The notes beneath the pieces were generated by a model, which was not told where the DNA came from, ran no database searches, and saw only the letters and a program-made list of their open reading frames with translations. Positions 23,472 to 33,632 of a stretch of DNA of 64,000 bases are shown piece after piece. The translations under genes and the position numbers were made by a program. Within the stretch, counting starts at the first letter, position 1. Each line of letters begins with the position of its first letter. The stretch is from Dioszegia crocea (lineage: Eukaryota; Basidiomycota; Tremellomycetes; Tremellales; Bulleribasidiaceae). Location: the NCBI GenBank assembly GCA_001600615.1, contig BCKK01000011.1, positions 302,799 to 366,798 on the forward strand, in the 5' to 3' direction.

Positions 23472-24245
23472 GAGATGGTGCCAGTTGGAACGGCATGATG
23501 AGGAGGATTGGGCCACTTCGTAAGTTTATAGCTCAAGCGCAGACGAGAAATCTGCGTCGGTTTGGATGAGGCCCTTGCTGACCTTCAGCTGATGGATCCA
23601 GAGGTGAAAGTGGGTTGGGCAGCTGAAGCTGAAGATGGCGGGCGGATTGGGCGACGGAGAATTTGAATGTAAGTCTTGAGCCTCCACGTTTTGAATTCTC
23701 TGATTGAGCAGGACTTTCTTTTTATCTATTCTTTTGGGCTTGGTTACGGGGTTCGCATGGGAGCATAGCTTGGTAGCGGGTTGGCGATGTTAGGGATCCA
23801 AAGACAGCGGCAAGGTGATAGCGGCGTGGTGTATCGCTTGGCTGGATGGACAATGCGTGTTTTGGTATTTAGCTAGCTTGCGGATCAAATGTGCTCGGGT
23901 CGCATTTCTACACACCGTCAGTCCAGCAGGTTGACGAAGCAAGACCGGCGGGCGTGCGTGTTTACGTTTGGACAATCGAGATCCTGTTATCTCGCGGGCG
24001 AAGTTGGCGAAACGACTGGGCGGGTATCTTCTTGGTTGTGTCCGGCGGTTGCGAACTACATAGCTTGCCAGTGCTGTCTTTCCGAAGTTAGGGAGCAAAG
24101 TCTCCCTTGACCGCGTCCGACAGCCATCAGGGAAATCAGGGAGAATCAGTGTGTGAATACGGGACACCGCCCATCTCCATATACAACAGCTGCATACCCT
24201 TCACCCTCACTCACTCCCCCTTCGCCCTGCCAAGGCAGCCCCCAC
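23472..24245. other. Intergenic: convergent 3' UTRs
   Basis: About 770 bp between the secreted protein and RVS161. Short ORFs occur on both strands but none has splice-compatible neighbours or a recognisable product. Confidence 0.45.
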
Positions 24246-25661
24246 CTAAGGCCCATAGATACTCAAACTCTTCATCTCCTCCAATACCTCCTCCACATGC
24301 CCATCCAATTGCCCATTCGCATACTCGTCCCGGATATTATCGCTGAAATATCGCTGGACGCCTGAAAGCTTGTCGTAGCCTTCTTGCGCAAAGGCGAGCT
24401 GACATCGGATCATAGCTTCGAAAGAAGGGTCGAGGTAAGCTTTAGCTTTTCAGTACTTGCTCCGCTCAGGATAGCAGGAGTTACTTACGGATACGTAGAT
24501 CCAGCAAAAGGGGGAGTTCCGTGATGAGTTGTTCATTGATGATATTGTAGATATCGCGAGCTTCGTCGTGTTCCGCTTGTGCCTGGTGGTATCAGCTTAC
24601 AAGTCGCATTGGTAAATGGGACGTTTGTTCGAAGATGACTTACTCGAGGCAGACGAGCGGCATCTTCGGCCGGTTTCTCAATAAGCTTCTTGACTTTTGC
24701 TCGAGCGGCATCATAATCCGTCAACTGCCACAATCAGCTTACATTCACCGGGACTAAGCGTCGAGCGCTTCGAAACTGACCTTATGACTGCGCTTATCGA
24801 TCGCAGCGTTGATATTGCCATAGTACGAGTTGAGCTTGCCGACTGGTTCTAGAACGGTAGTTCGGAAAGGGGCATCCTGGCAAGGGTCAGCTTGACACAT
24901 ACAACGACACGGGATGCAAAACTCACTAGATCGCGACCGACACCTGCATCAAGTTCGTCTACTGCAGCTTTGTAAGCGTGTCCTGCCATTGCTCCCTAGG
25001 TATGTCAGCTATTGAACCGTGCTCGTCAGAAAGAGGGATCCCGTAAGCTCACATCGCTCGCGCGGTCCGCGGTGTAGAAGAGTGAAATGGTTTCGGCGAT
25101 ACGAGTTTGAGAAGAGGCCATAGCTATGATTTTCAGCTATGGCCTGGGCTGGATGTGCTCCGAAGAATGTCAGCGATTGCTCACCTCGCATAGCATCCAA
25201 GTATGTCTTGGCATCTTTTTGCAGCGCATTGGTCTCTTTCTCCATTCTGGTCAATCAGCTTCTAGTACCATTTGTGATTGACAAGTCAGCCGCTATGAAT
25301 CCCTAGATACCCAACGGATTAAGGGCAAGGTGTCAAGCTTGTCAAGGTCGAGGCAGGGGAACTCGGCCAGAACAGAACGCCACTCACGTCCTATATCTCC
25401 CTTCCTCCTCGGCGAACTCCCTATCGATCGTCCGCTCAACCTGACCCGTCTTCTGCATCAACGTCGTCCCCGCCCGAGACGCTGCTTTCTTTAGACTAAG
25501 CACATCAGTACAGTCACTAGAATGGGCCGGACCGGCCGGTGGGGTCGGATATGTCCCAGCGTAGTAGCGTTTGGAGGGACAAGACTCACCCTCCCCTGTT
25601 TATTATCAGCTGTTTTCCTCACATCAATCAGTGCTGACTAGCTGAGCACTCACCAAGACAT
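24246..25661 (-). CDS. RVS161: BAR-domain protein Rvs161/Hob3
   Basis: Exons (5' to 3') 25654-25661, 25590-25595, 25388-25495, 25185-25246, 25053-25123, 24927-24995, 24781-24876, 24644-24724, 24489-24582 and 24246-24439 give 262 aa, the family length. The N-terminus MSWGGLKKAASRAGTT comes from an 8-nt exon, a 6-nt microexon and the third exon. A continuous BAR domain follows (KTYLDAMRAMASSQTRIAE; LTDYDAARAKVKKLIEKP). Rvs161/Hob3 dimerises with an Rvs167/Hob1 partner to shape membranes at endocytic sites and assists Cdc42 activation in S. pombe. There is no SH3 domain, which distinguishes it from Rvs167. Confidence 0.94.
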
Positions 25662-25769
25662 GCTGTAGCTATTCTATATGGATTCCGTTGATGTATATAA
25701 GCAAACGGGGTAAGGATGGTTGACATGGCACAGCTGTGTCGGCGCCGAGACGGGCAAGTAGGCGGGAAG

Positions 25770-25777
25770 TTACGTAA
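25770..25777. promoter_or_regulatory. TTACGTAA, bZIP-type palindrome
   Basis: A perfect TTACGTAA lies between the divergent RVS161 and HBS1 start codons, 108 and 124 bp from them. It matches the Yap-family consensus. A single 8-mer can occur by chance. Confidence 0.3.
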
Positions 25778-25901
25778 ACTTCAGATCTCGATGATGCTGT
25801 CGAGCTCTTAGACCGCAACCACCTTCATACATCCATCTCTCTCCGTCCACAACTCATACTCCCCCTCGACGACCACCTCCAAACAGAACACAGAAAGCAC
25901 C

Positions 25902-27251
25902 ATGTCTCGTCATCGATTTGTGAGAAATATCGACCTTGATGGTGAGCTGCTTCGTCCGATGTGCTCATTTGATCGTCGCTGATGGAATCTAGCCGAGATG
26001 GCCGATGAGGAGGAAGTCGATGACTCCGGCATGTCCCCCGAGGAAAAGGGTGAGGGGTTTTTACTGGGAGACGAGTATAGGACAGAGCTGACGATGCTCT
26101 AGCGCAAATGCTTACATCGATGCCAATAGCGCGGGCTTTGCTAAAAGATGTCAAGCCGCCAATACCAGACGACGCCATCGCGGACTCGCTCTGGCATTAC
26201 TGGTTCGATGTGGACAAAGCGGTCCAATGGCTGAAGAAAGACTGGGAAAGAAAAGGTAAATACCTCTCATCTGGCTCGCTTCTTTACCTTCAAACTTTCA
26301 ATCATTCCCCATTTGTTCTTATTCCCTTCCATTCCTTCTTTTGTGTCGAGCCGTTCTGGTGGTGGGAGAACCGGCAATCTTTATTAAATCCTCGAGCATC
26401 GGCTGAGCTCGTCAGGATCACCTATACCGCCCCATCTCCTACCCTCGCCATCCGATTCGCCCCGGCCCCGGCCTACGAAACGTGCTCGAGTCACACGAGA
26501 ATCATCCCCCCAACTCCCCCTTACCGCCCTTCAGCGGCTATCGCTCTCGCGCAAAGACTCCGCGTCTGCCACACCATCTCGAGCTGCCCCATCATCCCCT
26601 GCGCCTTCCGGCCCCTCTACCCCTACACCAGACGGGAAACCCATGTCGAAACTCGCGCTCTTGGCACAAAAACGCAAAGACGCAGCTCAGGCAGCGGCAT
26701 CTGCTTCTCCATCCGCGTCATCCCCTGCTGCATCTCCTGCACGCATCCCTACACCATCCAGTGACTCCCCATCCACACCCAAACCACTATCGAAATTAGC
26801 GCAAAAGATGGCTGCGGCCAAACTAGCGCGAGAGCAATCGACCTCCACTCCCTCTCCTCGGACACTTCCAGCATCCAAGGCACAGCCTATCCCCATACCT
26901 AATGGCACCCCCGACGATGATGAGGAGATGGAGGAAATCATCTACAATCCCCCCAACTCGCTCTTCCCCTCCACATCCCCTACCAAACCATTCCGTACAT
27001 CCCCCTTCTTCAACATCATCACCTCCACCGCTTCCACCCGGGCACACGACGAAGCTCCACCCGGTTCGGCTTCGACCATGCACCTGCCAATAGTGCGCGA
27101 TATCGACAAGGTCGAGGAGCGGATCCGGACGGCATTCGCCATTGCGGAAAGTCCGGACGATGTGGTTCTTCGCGCCAGGCAGGGCCGAGCGGGAACTGGC
27201 GCATTGGCACCGGCCAACCCGGCCTTGACGACTGGGCCCAAGCGTGCCTAG
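25902..27251 (+). CDS. SKI7: Predicted SKI7-like short isoform of the HBS1 gene
   Basis: Exons 25902-25941, 25993-26049, 26103-26255 and terminal exon 26416-27251 (TAG at 27249-27251) give 361 aa without a GTPase domain. The terminal exon carries [11 protein letters not shown] and [11 protein letters not shown] repeats, then [18 protein letters not shown] at about 27130-27185. That segment resembles the SPDD-type exosome-binding motif of Ski7 and the human HBS1L short isoform. Ski7 bridges the exosome to the Ski complex in cytoplasmic mRNA decay. The sequence just after the stop looks like a 3' UTR, not coding. The isoform is a prediction from frame and motif; no transcript evidence was available. 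Confidence 0.6.
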
Positions 27252-29427
27252 GAAGGCCAGAAATGCATCTACTACTCCTTCTCGCTCGTTTCTTATTCTC
27301 CCTTCTTTTCCATTATTCTTCCCTCTCTTGCCTTTTTACGATGAGCGGAACCTTGTACCTTGACATTATGCTGACCTCCCTTACAGCCGCAAAAGTGAAT
27401 CCACCTGTGAAATCAGTATCACAACCAGGTAAACCTCGCACCCAACCTCAAATTGCGATTGCTGGGTCATCCAAGACAGTCTCTCAACCTGGCACGCCGC
27501 GCAAGCCGAAGGTAGCCGCTGGAACATCAACAGCAAACAGCTCGGCCTCCAATACACCCAAGACGGCTTCGGGATTGAATCAGGCGCAGCAAGATCTGGC
27601 GGGGTTACATATGGATGATGAGGCGGATGAGGCTGAAAGGGAGAAGGAGAGGGAGAAGTTCAAAGAGAGGGCCGTGCTTAGTATGAAGTATGAGGAGCTG
27701 GTCGCTAAGGTCAAGAAGGACGAGGCGGAGTCTGGGAAGCGGAGCATCAGCTTGATCGTTGTTGGTGAGCTCAACCGAACCTCCTCTGGTTTCTGGCAAA
27801 GCTCACCCAATCTAGGACACGTTGATGCCGGTAAATCAACACTGATGGGTCGACTTCTGTACGAGCTTGGCGAGCTGTCAGAAAAGGAGAAGACGGCGAA
27901 TGAGCGGGGAAGCAAGAAGGTTGGCAAAGGAAGTTTCGCTTTCGCATGGGGTCTAGATGCACTAGGAGACGAACGAGACCGGTGAGTTTTTGTCCGTGGT
28001 AATCACGTACCTGTGAAAGGGCCAAAACTCACCCATTCAGAGGAGTAACGATTGACATCGCCACGACCCACTTCCAAACTCCTCATCGCGCCATCACATT
28101 ACTTGACGCTCCAGGCCATCGGGACTTTATACCCGCCATGATATCCGGTGCAGCTCAGGCCGACGTCGCACTCATGGTTGTCGATGGCTCCCCTGGAGAG
28201 TTTGAAGCTGGGTTCGACCGAGGTGGGCAGACGAGGGAACATGCGTGGCTCGTGAGGAGTTTGGGCGTGAAGGAGATTGTTGTCGCAGTGAACAAGCTCG
28301 ATGTGGTCAGTTTCAGTTACCTCGGACATTGAACGTCAGAGCTGACTAGCGTAGGTCTCATGGTCTCAAGACCGATATGACGAAATCGTCACCGCCCTCA
28401 AACCATTCCTTGTTTCTGCCGGATTCAGCTCGAGCAAAACTACATTCTTGCCTATTGCCGCCATGGAGGGGGTGAATATCCAGAATAGGGATGAGCCGAC
28501 TTTAAACTCTTGGTATTCTGGCCCAACGCTCATCGATACACTTGGTGAGCTTCCTCTGCATCCATGCCCGTCAACGCTGCGACCGCTAGCTGATACACCC
28601 AGACAAGGTTGAAGTGCCAGAAAGGCCTTACGAAATCCCACTCCGTCTACCCGTCTCGAATGTATTCAAGGGTCAAACTGCCGTCGCGTCCGGAGTTGCC
28701 GTTTCTGGAAGGTTATGTAGCGGTGTTGTCCAGGTTGGAGATAGGGTGAGGGCTGTACCAGGGGATGAAGTGGCGAATGTCAGAAGTGAGTCAGCTGGGA
28801 AGCCCGCTGCACTCCCGGGCTATGAGCTGACATGGAAGCTATCGAGGTGGATGAAGAATCCGCTCCGTATGCCGTTGCCGGTCAAAACGTCACTCTCTAC
28901 CTTTCAGGTATTGACCCGATACATTTATCAATTGGGACTGTACTTTGCCCGACTTCATTGCCAGTCAGGCTTGTATCGACATTTACGGCACAGATCTTGG
29001 TGTTTGATGTGCAGACGCCGATTATTGCCGGAACAGCTGTGAGTGTCATTTCTGCTGTTGTGTCTTCGTACTCCGGGAAGGAAATCAGCTGATGCACTCA
29101 GGTTGAGCTCTTCCATCATTCAATGAACCTCCCGGCAAACATCAGCAAGCTTATCTCGATCTCTGAGAAGGGTCAAGTCATCAAGAATAAACCGAGGTCA
29201 GTTGCGTCTGGGATGACTTCCGCATTCGGAGAGAAGCTGAGTCGAATAGAGTGTTGCAAAAAGGTACTACGGCCCTGGTGGAGATTACATTGCGAGCTTC
29301 GCCAAACTCCAGTAGGGCAGCTACGATCCCATTGGAGACTGCTGCGGATAATAAAGAGATGGGGAGGGTTTTGATCCGAAGGAGTGGGGAGACTATTGCG
29401 GCTGGGGTAGTGATGGAGCTTATGTAG
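25902..29427 (+). CDS. HBS1: Ribosome-rescue GTPase Hbs1 (exon 4 skipped)
   Basis: Exons 25902-25941, 25993-26049, 26103-26255, 27387-27764, 27816-27981, 28041-28305, 28355-28544, 28603-28785, 28839-29038, 29102-29196 and 29250-29427 give 634 aa. The N-terminal Hbs1 domain ([31 protein letters not shown]) precedes a linker, then the GTPase: G1 [10 protein letters not shown]2 GVTIDIAT, G3 DAPGHRD, G4 NKLD, and EF1A-like domains II and III. Hbs1 with Dom34/Pelota splits stalled ribosomes. Exon 3 and exon 5 join in frame without exon 4. Including exon 4 gives either a SKI7-like short form or, by a weak donor at 27244, a 910-aa form. Confidence 0.92.
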
Positions 29428-29782
29428 AAGAGTCGCACTTGTGAAGATTGTGTTTGGAACATGCAGCCTGGACTGCTCCATTGCTGAAGAACCATCTGGA
29501 CCGATGGATTACCAACGACAGAGGGCGTGTCGTCTGCTCCATGGCACGCAGTGAAACCATGCCGTGTTTCAGAATTTATGCTGTACGAAATCCGACCGGA
29601 TTCCCGAGACAAACGCGTCGACGCGTCGATATCGTGTCTTCTTGCTTCACTCTCAGCCCTTTTCTCGTTCGCCATCACAGCTATACGTCAACTCAGGCAT
29701 CTAGACTGTCGATTGCTTGTGTCGTATACGTCTAACCACTATAAACGAAACTTACCGCTGCGCAACCTTCAGCCGGGAAGAT
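29428..29782. other. Intergenic: HBS1 3' UTR and promoter of first DUF7918-like gene
   Basis: About 355 bp with no gene. It contains the paired ACGCGT boxes described separately. Confidence 0.5.
29613..29626. promoter_or_regulatory. Paired MluI cell-cycle boxes (ACGCGT x2)
   Basis: ACGCGT at 29613-29618 and 29621-29626, about 160 bp upstream of the start of the first DUF7918-like gene. In fungi this hexamer is the core bound by MBF, which drives G1/S transcription. Confidence 0.5.
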
Positions 29783-31161
29783 ATGCGCTTCGTTTCAGAT
29801 GAGTACGAGATAGAGGTAAGGCGAGTTTGTGATCTCTTGGCTGACAGTAAGGCTTGGGTCGGGCACTTGAAAGAAACGATCAAGTTTCGTACGTCACTTT
29901 AGCTGTCGCATGCGCCACATCTGGGGGACGGCAACGGGAAAAGACATGAATGGGCTGACATGTCAGGCGAACATCGAGAAGAGTGGAAAATGGACGAAAA
30001 GATTGGCAAGCCCGATGGTCTGAGGGAGTCATATTTGGAGATGGAGAATGGCAAGGTGAGATCCCGTCCTGTCAGCCTAACCTTTCCTATCAGACCATAC
30101 GCACGCCTCGAAGTCGCAGACGTGAGTTGTGCTAATGTCCAAAGAGCTTCCGGATAATGTATCGGTGCATCCGGCCCGCCGTCCCTCACCCTGATCTTGA
30201 GATCTCGGTGACTATCGATGGTCGTCCAGTGCGCGGTTGCGCTTGGCGTGGGTGCTATCCTATGGCCAGTACGGATCGGATGTACATCAAAGATGAGGGT
30301 GTGACCAAAGTGGCCGATCTCGTGTTTGCTCCGCTGGTGCGTATGGAGAGCTCTGCTTCCCAACGATAACGATGGCTGATCAGCAGCTCAAAACGGATGA
30401 GGAAAGCCTGGTCACCTTGCAGGGCCAAGCTGTCGATCGGTTGTGCAAGATTGAGGTCACTATACGTCAGGGAACATATGTGCTTTCAGCGCCAGGTACA
30501 GAGTCAAAGTGCTTCACCAACTCGGATGTCGGTGTGGCGTACGAAAAGACCAAGAAGTACGTTCTACGGCATGGAAGAAGGGCATTAGCTGATTGCCGCA
30601 GACTTGGATCAACCGTACAAGGGGCGAATATGAGAATTCCGACCAAATCCCCCATGTACCGCTTCACACCCGCGAGAGTCAACTCTGGCGTCTGCCGTTT
30701 CGTTTGGAAGTACCACACAAAAGCACAGCTGTCGCTCATGGGCATAATAGGTCAGTAAATCCTGCCCCTCCGAATCGGCGGCAGACGTATGTACTGTGCT
30801 TACTTCATACAGAAGATGAAGTTCCCCCCGTCGCGCCTATCCTTGCGGTCCAAGCACCTGCAGTAGCGAATGTACCCGTCATGTCAGCTCTGGCCGCCTT
30901 TGCCGCTCAGCTCAACGCAGGTGTCAAGCGCGAGTCGGCAGGCCAGAGCGAGGGAGCAGAGGGGAGTGTCAAGCGGGTCAAGAGGGAGCAGATCGGAACG
31001 GGACAGAATCAGCCGATCGTCATTTCTGAGGTACGCTCTCTTCAAAGGATCAGCGCCAAGATGCGTAAGGCCCCTAGCTGATCTTCAAGGGTGGACCTAA
31101 GAAGCAGATTGTCGGTCGGACGGGGGTGAAAGCAGAGGTCATCGATCTTACAGGCGATTAG
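29783..31161 (+). CDS. DUF7918-like nuclear protein, tandem copy A
   Basis: Exons 29783-29815, 29852-29888, 29967-30055, 30145-30336, 30387-30556, 30602-30750, 30813-31030 and 31090-31161 give 319 aa. The first intron (36 nt, no stops) may be retained. The fold resembles the basidiomycete DUF7918 family: SFRIMYRCIRP, a VTIDGRPVRG strand, and the closing CRFVWKYHTKAQLSLMGII block. The tail is Ala-rich (MSALAAFAAQLNAGVKRE), then basic (VKRVKRE, a likely nuclear signal). It ends VKAEVIDLTGD, which fits a SUMO-interacting motif. Function unknown. It is 40-50% identical by eye to the next gene, and most of its intron positions match. Confidence 0.75.
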
Positions 31162-31514
31162 TGCTGGTGCTGTCGAAAGTGGCTGTATGCGGTCCAACTG
31201 TGCCATATAATGTGTATATTTGTAGTGCGAGATGTGTATATGTATATCGCGACTTTTGTACGTCACGATTGTCTAGAATCTAAGATCTGATGCTTCCAAT
31301 GGCCAATGGACGACTCGGTCTCCTCGGGGTGGGCCTGGGTCAGAGCCATACCTCGTTTCAGGATTCTCCGAGGATGAGCCGGATAAAAACAGTCACGCGC
31401 CGACGCGACGCCGCAACGACGCCGTTCTGCTTCTTGTCCTCAATTCTCTCAACTGTAGTCCCATTCGATCAGCTAAACCCATCTGATTTGTCGCAGACCA
31501 GCAACCGTCTAAAT
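31162..31514. other. Spacer between the tandem DUF7918-like genes
   Basis: About 350 bp. It contains an ACGCGC/GACGCGAC cluster at 31395-31410 at the same relative place as the ACGCGT pair of copy A, but without an exact ACGCGT. Confidence 0.45.
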
Positions 31515-32897
31515 ATGCGATTCACTTCAGGGCAGATTGATATTGAGGTGAGGTGGAGCGAAGGACTGTCGCTAAACTTAGGCCTGGGTCGAAGTCGTTG
31601 AACCATTGCAGCTCCCGAGAAAGTTCGGTGAGTCATACTCTGCGACTGACACTCGTAGCTGGTAGTTTGCGGCGACCAGACGCTGACAAGGTAGCTGAAC
31701 ATCGGGAAGAGGGAACATATGATGACAAGACTGGGAAAACTATGAAAGTTTCCTACCTGGAAATCGAGGAAGGAAAGGTAAGCCCTCATAGCAATCTCCA
31801 CTGCTCTCCTTTATCCAGTCAGCTGCCTGGTCATATAGCTGCTGTGATTCTGCTCACATCTGCTCGCTGGGAATGCATGCTGACATTTTGGCAGAGCTTT
31901 CGTATCAAACTCCGGTGTATCCGCCCAGCAAATGGTGTGCGAACGGACATGAAGCTCCTAACCGAGATTGATGGCCGTCCAATCCGAAGCGGTACCTGGA
32001 GAGGAATCCGAGACGAGCATACTATCGATATAATGTATGTTGTCGAAAATGGAGTTACCAAGCAGGCAGATCTGACGTTTGCGTCACTCGTGAGTTCTTC
32101 CCGCCCAGTCTTCCTTGGAGAGAGTAGCTGATTCCGTACAGCCTAAAACGGATGAGGAACAAGCGGCTACTGTGCGGGGACAGGCTATCGATAGACTATG
32201 CAAAATCGACGTTTTCGTTCAACAAGGGAAGTTTGAGCCATCGAAGAAACCCGGCGTCGTGAAGCGGACGGTCACAGACGCGAAGGTCGGTATGGTCCAC
32301 GAGAAGCAGCTCAAGTAAGTTTTCGCCGTGCCATTAAGTAGAGAAGGCCAAGGCTGATTCGCTTCAGGCTGGGCTCGACCGTACAGGGGGCGAATGTACG
32401 AGAGGTCGGAGTTACCCGCAAATACCATTGGACGCCAGCGAAGGATTCCACGGTGTGCCGATTCGTCTGGAACTACCACACCAGAGCACAACTATCACTC
32501 ATGGGTATCACTGGTGAGTACATGAGCACGCTTCAGATCCAATATACGAAGAGAGGCTGAATGGACGCAGAAGATGACCACCTACCTGCCGCTCCCGTCG
32601 TCGCCGCTCCGCCACCCGCAATGTCAGCTTTGGCAGCATTCGCTGCCCAGCTCAACCAATCTGTCAAGCGCGAAGCACCGGCTCAGCCCGAGACAGGAGC
32701 GAATGGGGCTAAGCGGATCAAGAACGAGCAGCTAGGGACTGGGGCGCAGAATCAGCCGATCTCCATCGCCGAGGTGGGTTCATGACCTCGCATGCTTATA
32801 GTGAGGTATCGAGCTGATGTATCAGGGCGAAGCGAAGAGACAGAATGTCGGCCAGGCGAGGGTGAAAGCAGAAGTCATTGATCTGACGGGCGATTAG
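31515..32897 (+). CDS. DUF7918-like nuclear protein, tandem copy B
   Basis: Exons 31515-31547, 31612-31627, 31695-31777, 31895-32089, 32142-32314, 32368-32513, 32571-32773 and 32826-32897 give 306 aa. Exon 2 is only 16 nt. It parallels copy A throughout: start MRF, EHREE, SFRI..RCIRPA, DGRPIR, LGSTVQGAN, CRFVWNYHTRAQLSLMGI, MSALAAFAAQLNQSVKRE, and the identical C-terminus VKAEVIDLTGD. Shared exon order and end sequence show a tandem duplication. Copy A and copy B differ most in exons 2 and 7. Confidence 0.75.
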
Positions 32898-33632
32898 AGA
32901 CGGGTGCTGGGGCGTCGCTGTGGGATAAGGGTGTGCAGTGGCCGTGAGGGTCCGAGGTCAAACGAGGATCCATCATGGGTGTAGGTCTCAAGTGCAATGA
33001 TGCTGTCTATATAAGTGTATAATGTGAGATACTATACGTCTACGCTTCCGAATCCTCATCCAGATCGCTGTATCGCTGACCCCACTGAAACGCCTCGCCA
33101 GCGTCGCCGCACGTTGCCTCGGTAGACTCCGATGGTGAATCTGAAGATTTGAAGGGACTACGAGCTGTCCGATCTCGCCGCGATGGGAGGTCCCACTCCC
33201 TCTAGTGTCTACCTGATCCCTCATGGCACTCTGTCCGAAGAGAGGGCAAGTCTATGGTACCTGCAGCCGCCACTCGTGCCTACGAATTACCTCTTGCGGA
33301 AAGTCTCAGCGCGTGTGCACGATGACGGCATGCTTTATCGGGAGACGGGGACGCGAGAAAGCATAGCAAAAGTTGGTATATCCAAGCTTTGTCACTTCAC
33401 ATCACCGCCTTCAGCCCCCTCCTCCCGTCTCCTTATCCTTCCCTACCCCAGTCCTACCCCTCACGCTCCTTGCTGGCCAGGAAAAAGGTAGGTGTCTTTC
33501 ATTGCAAAAAATCCCTCCCTTTGTATCTCTAACTCGCGTCCGTGAGACTTGAAAAAAGTCTTCAACTCTATCCTGAGGCCCATGAACCACTCAGCTGACA
33601 TGTATACAGCCAACACCTACCCTCGTCATTGT
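32898..33632. other. Intergenic: copy B 3' UTR and GDA1 leader
   Basis: About 735 bp. A likely GDA1 leader intron runs from the GTAGGT donor near 33488 to the GCTGACATGTATACAG acceptor at 33610. A minus-strand stretch at 33040-33196 looks coding but cannot be built into a gene (see findings). Confidence 0.4.

Noticed and set aside
23790..24167. 125-codon minus-strand ORF
   Set aside because: Lies in the RVS161 3' region, shows no domain, and has no splice structure typical of this genome.
27244..27386. Constitutive intron joining exon 4 to exon 5 of HBS1
   Set aside because: The donor GTGCCTAGG is poor and exon skipping gives the family-normal Hbs1; kept only as a third possibility.
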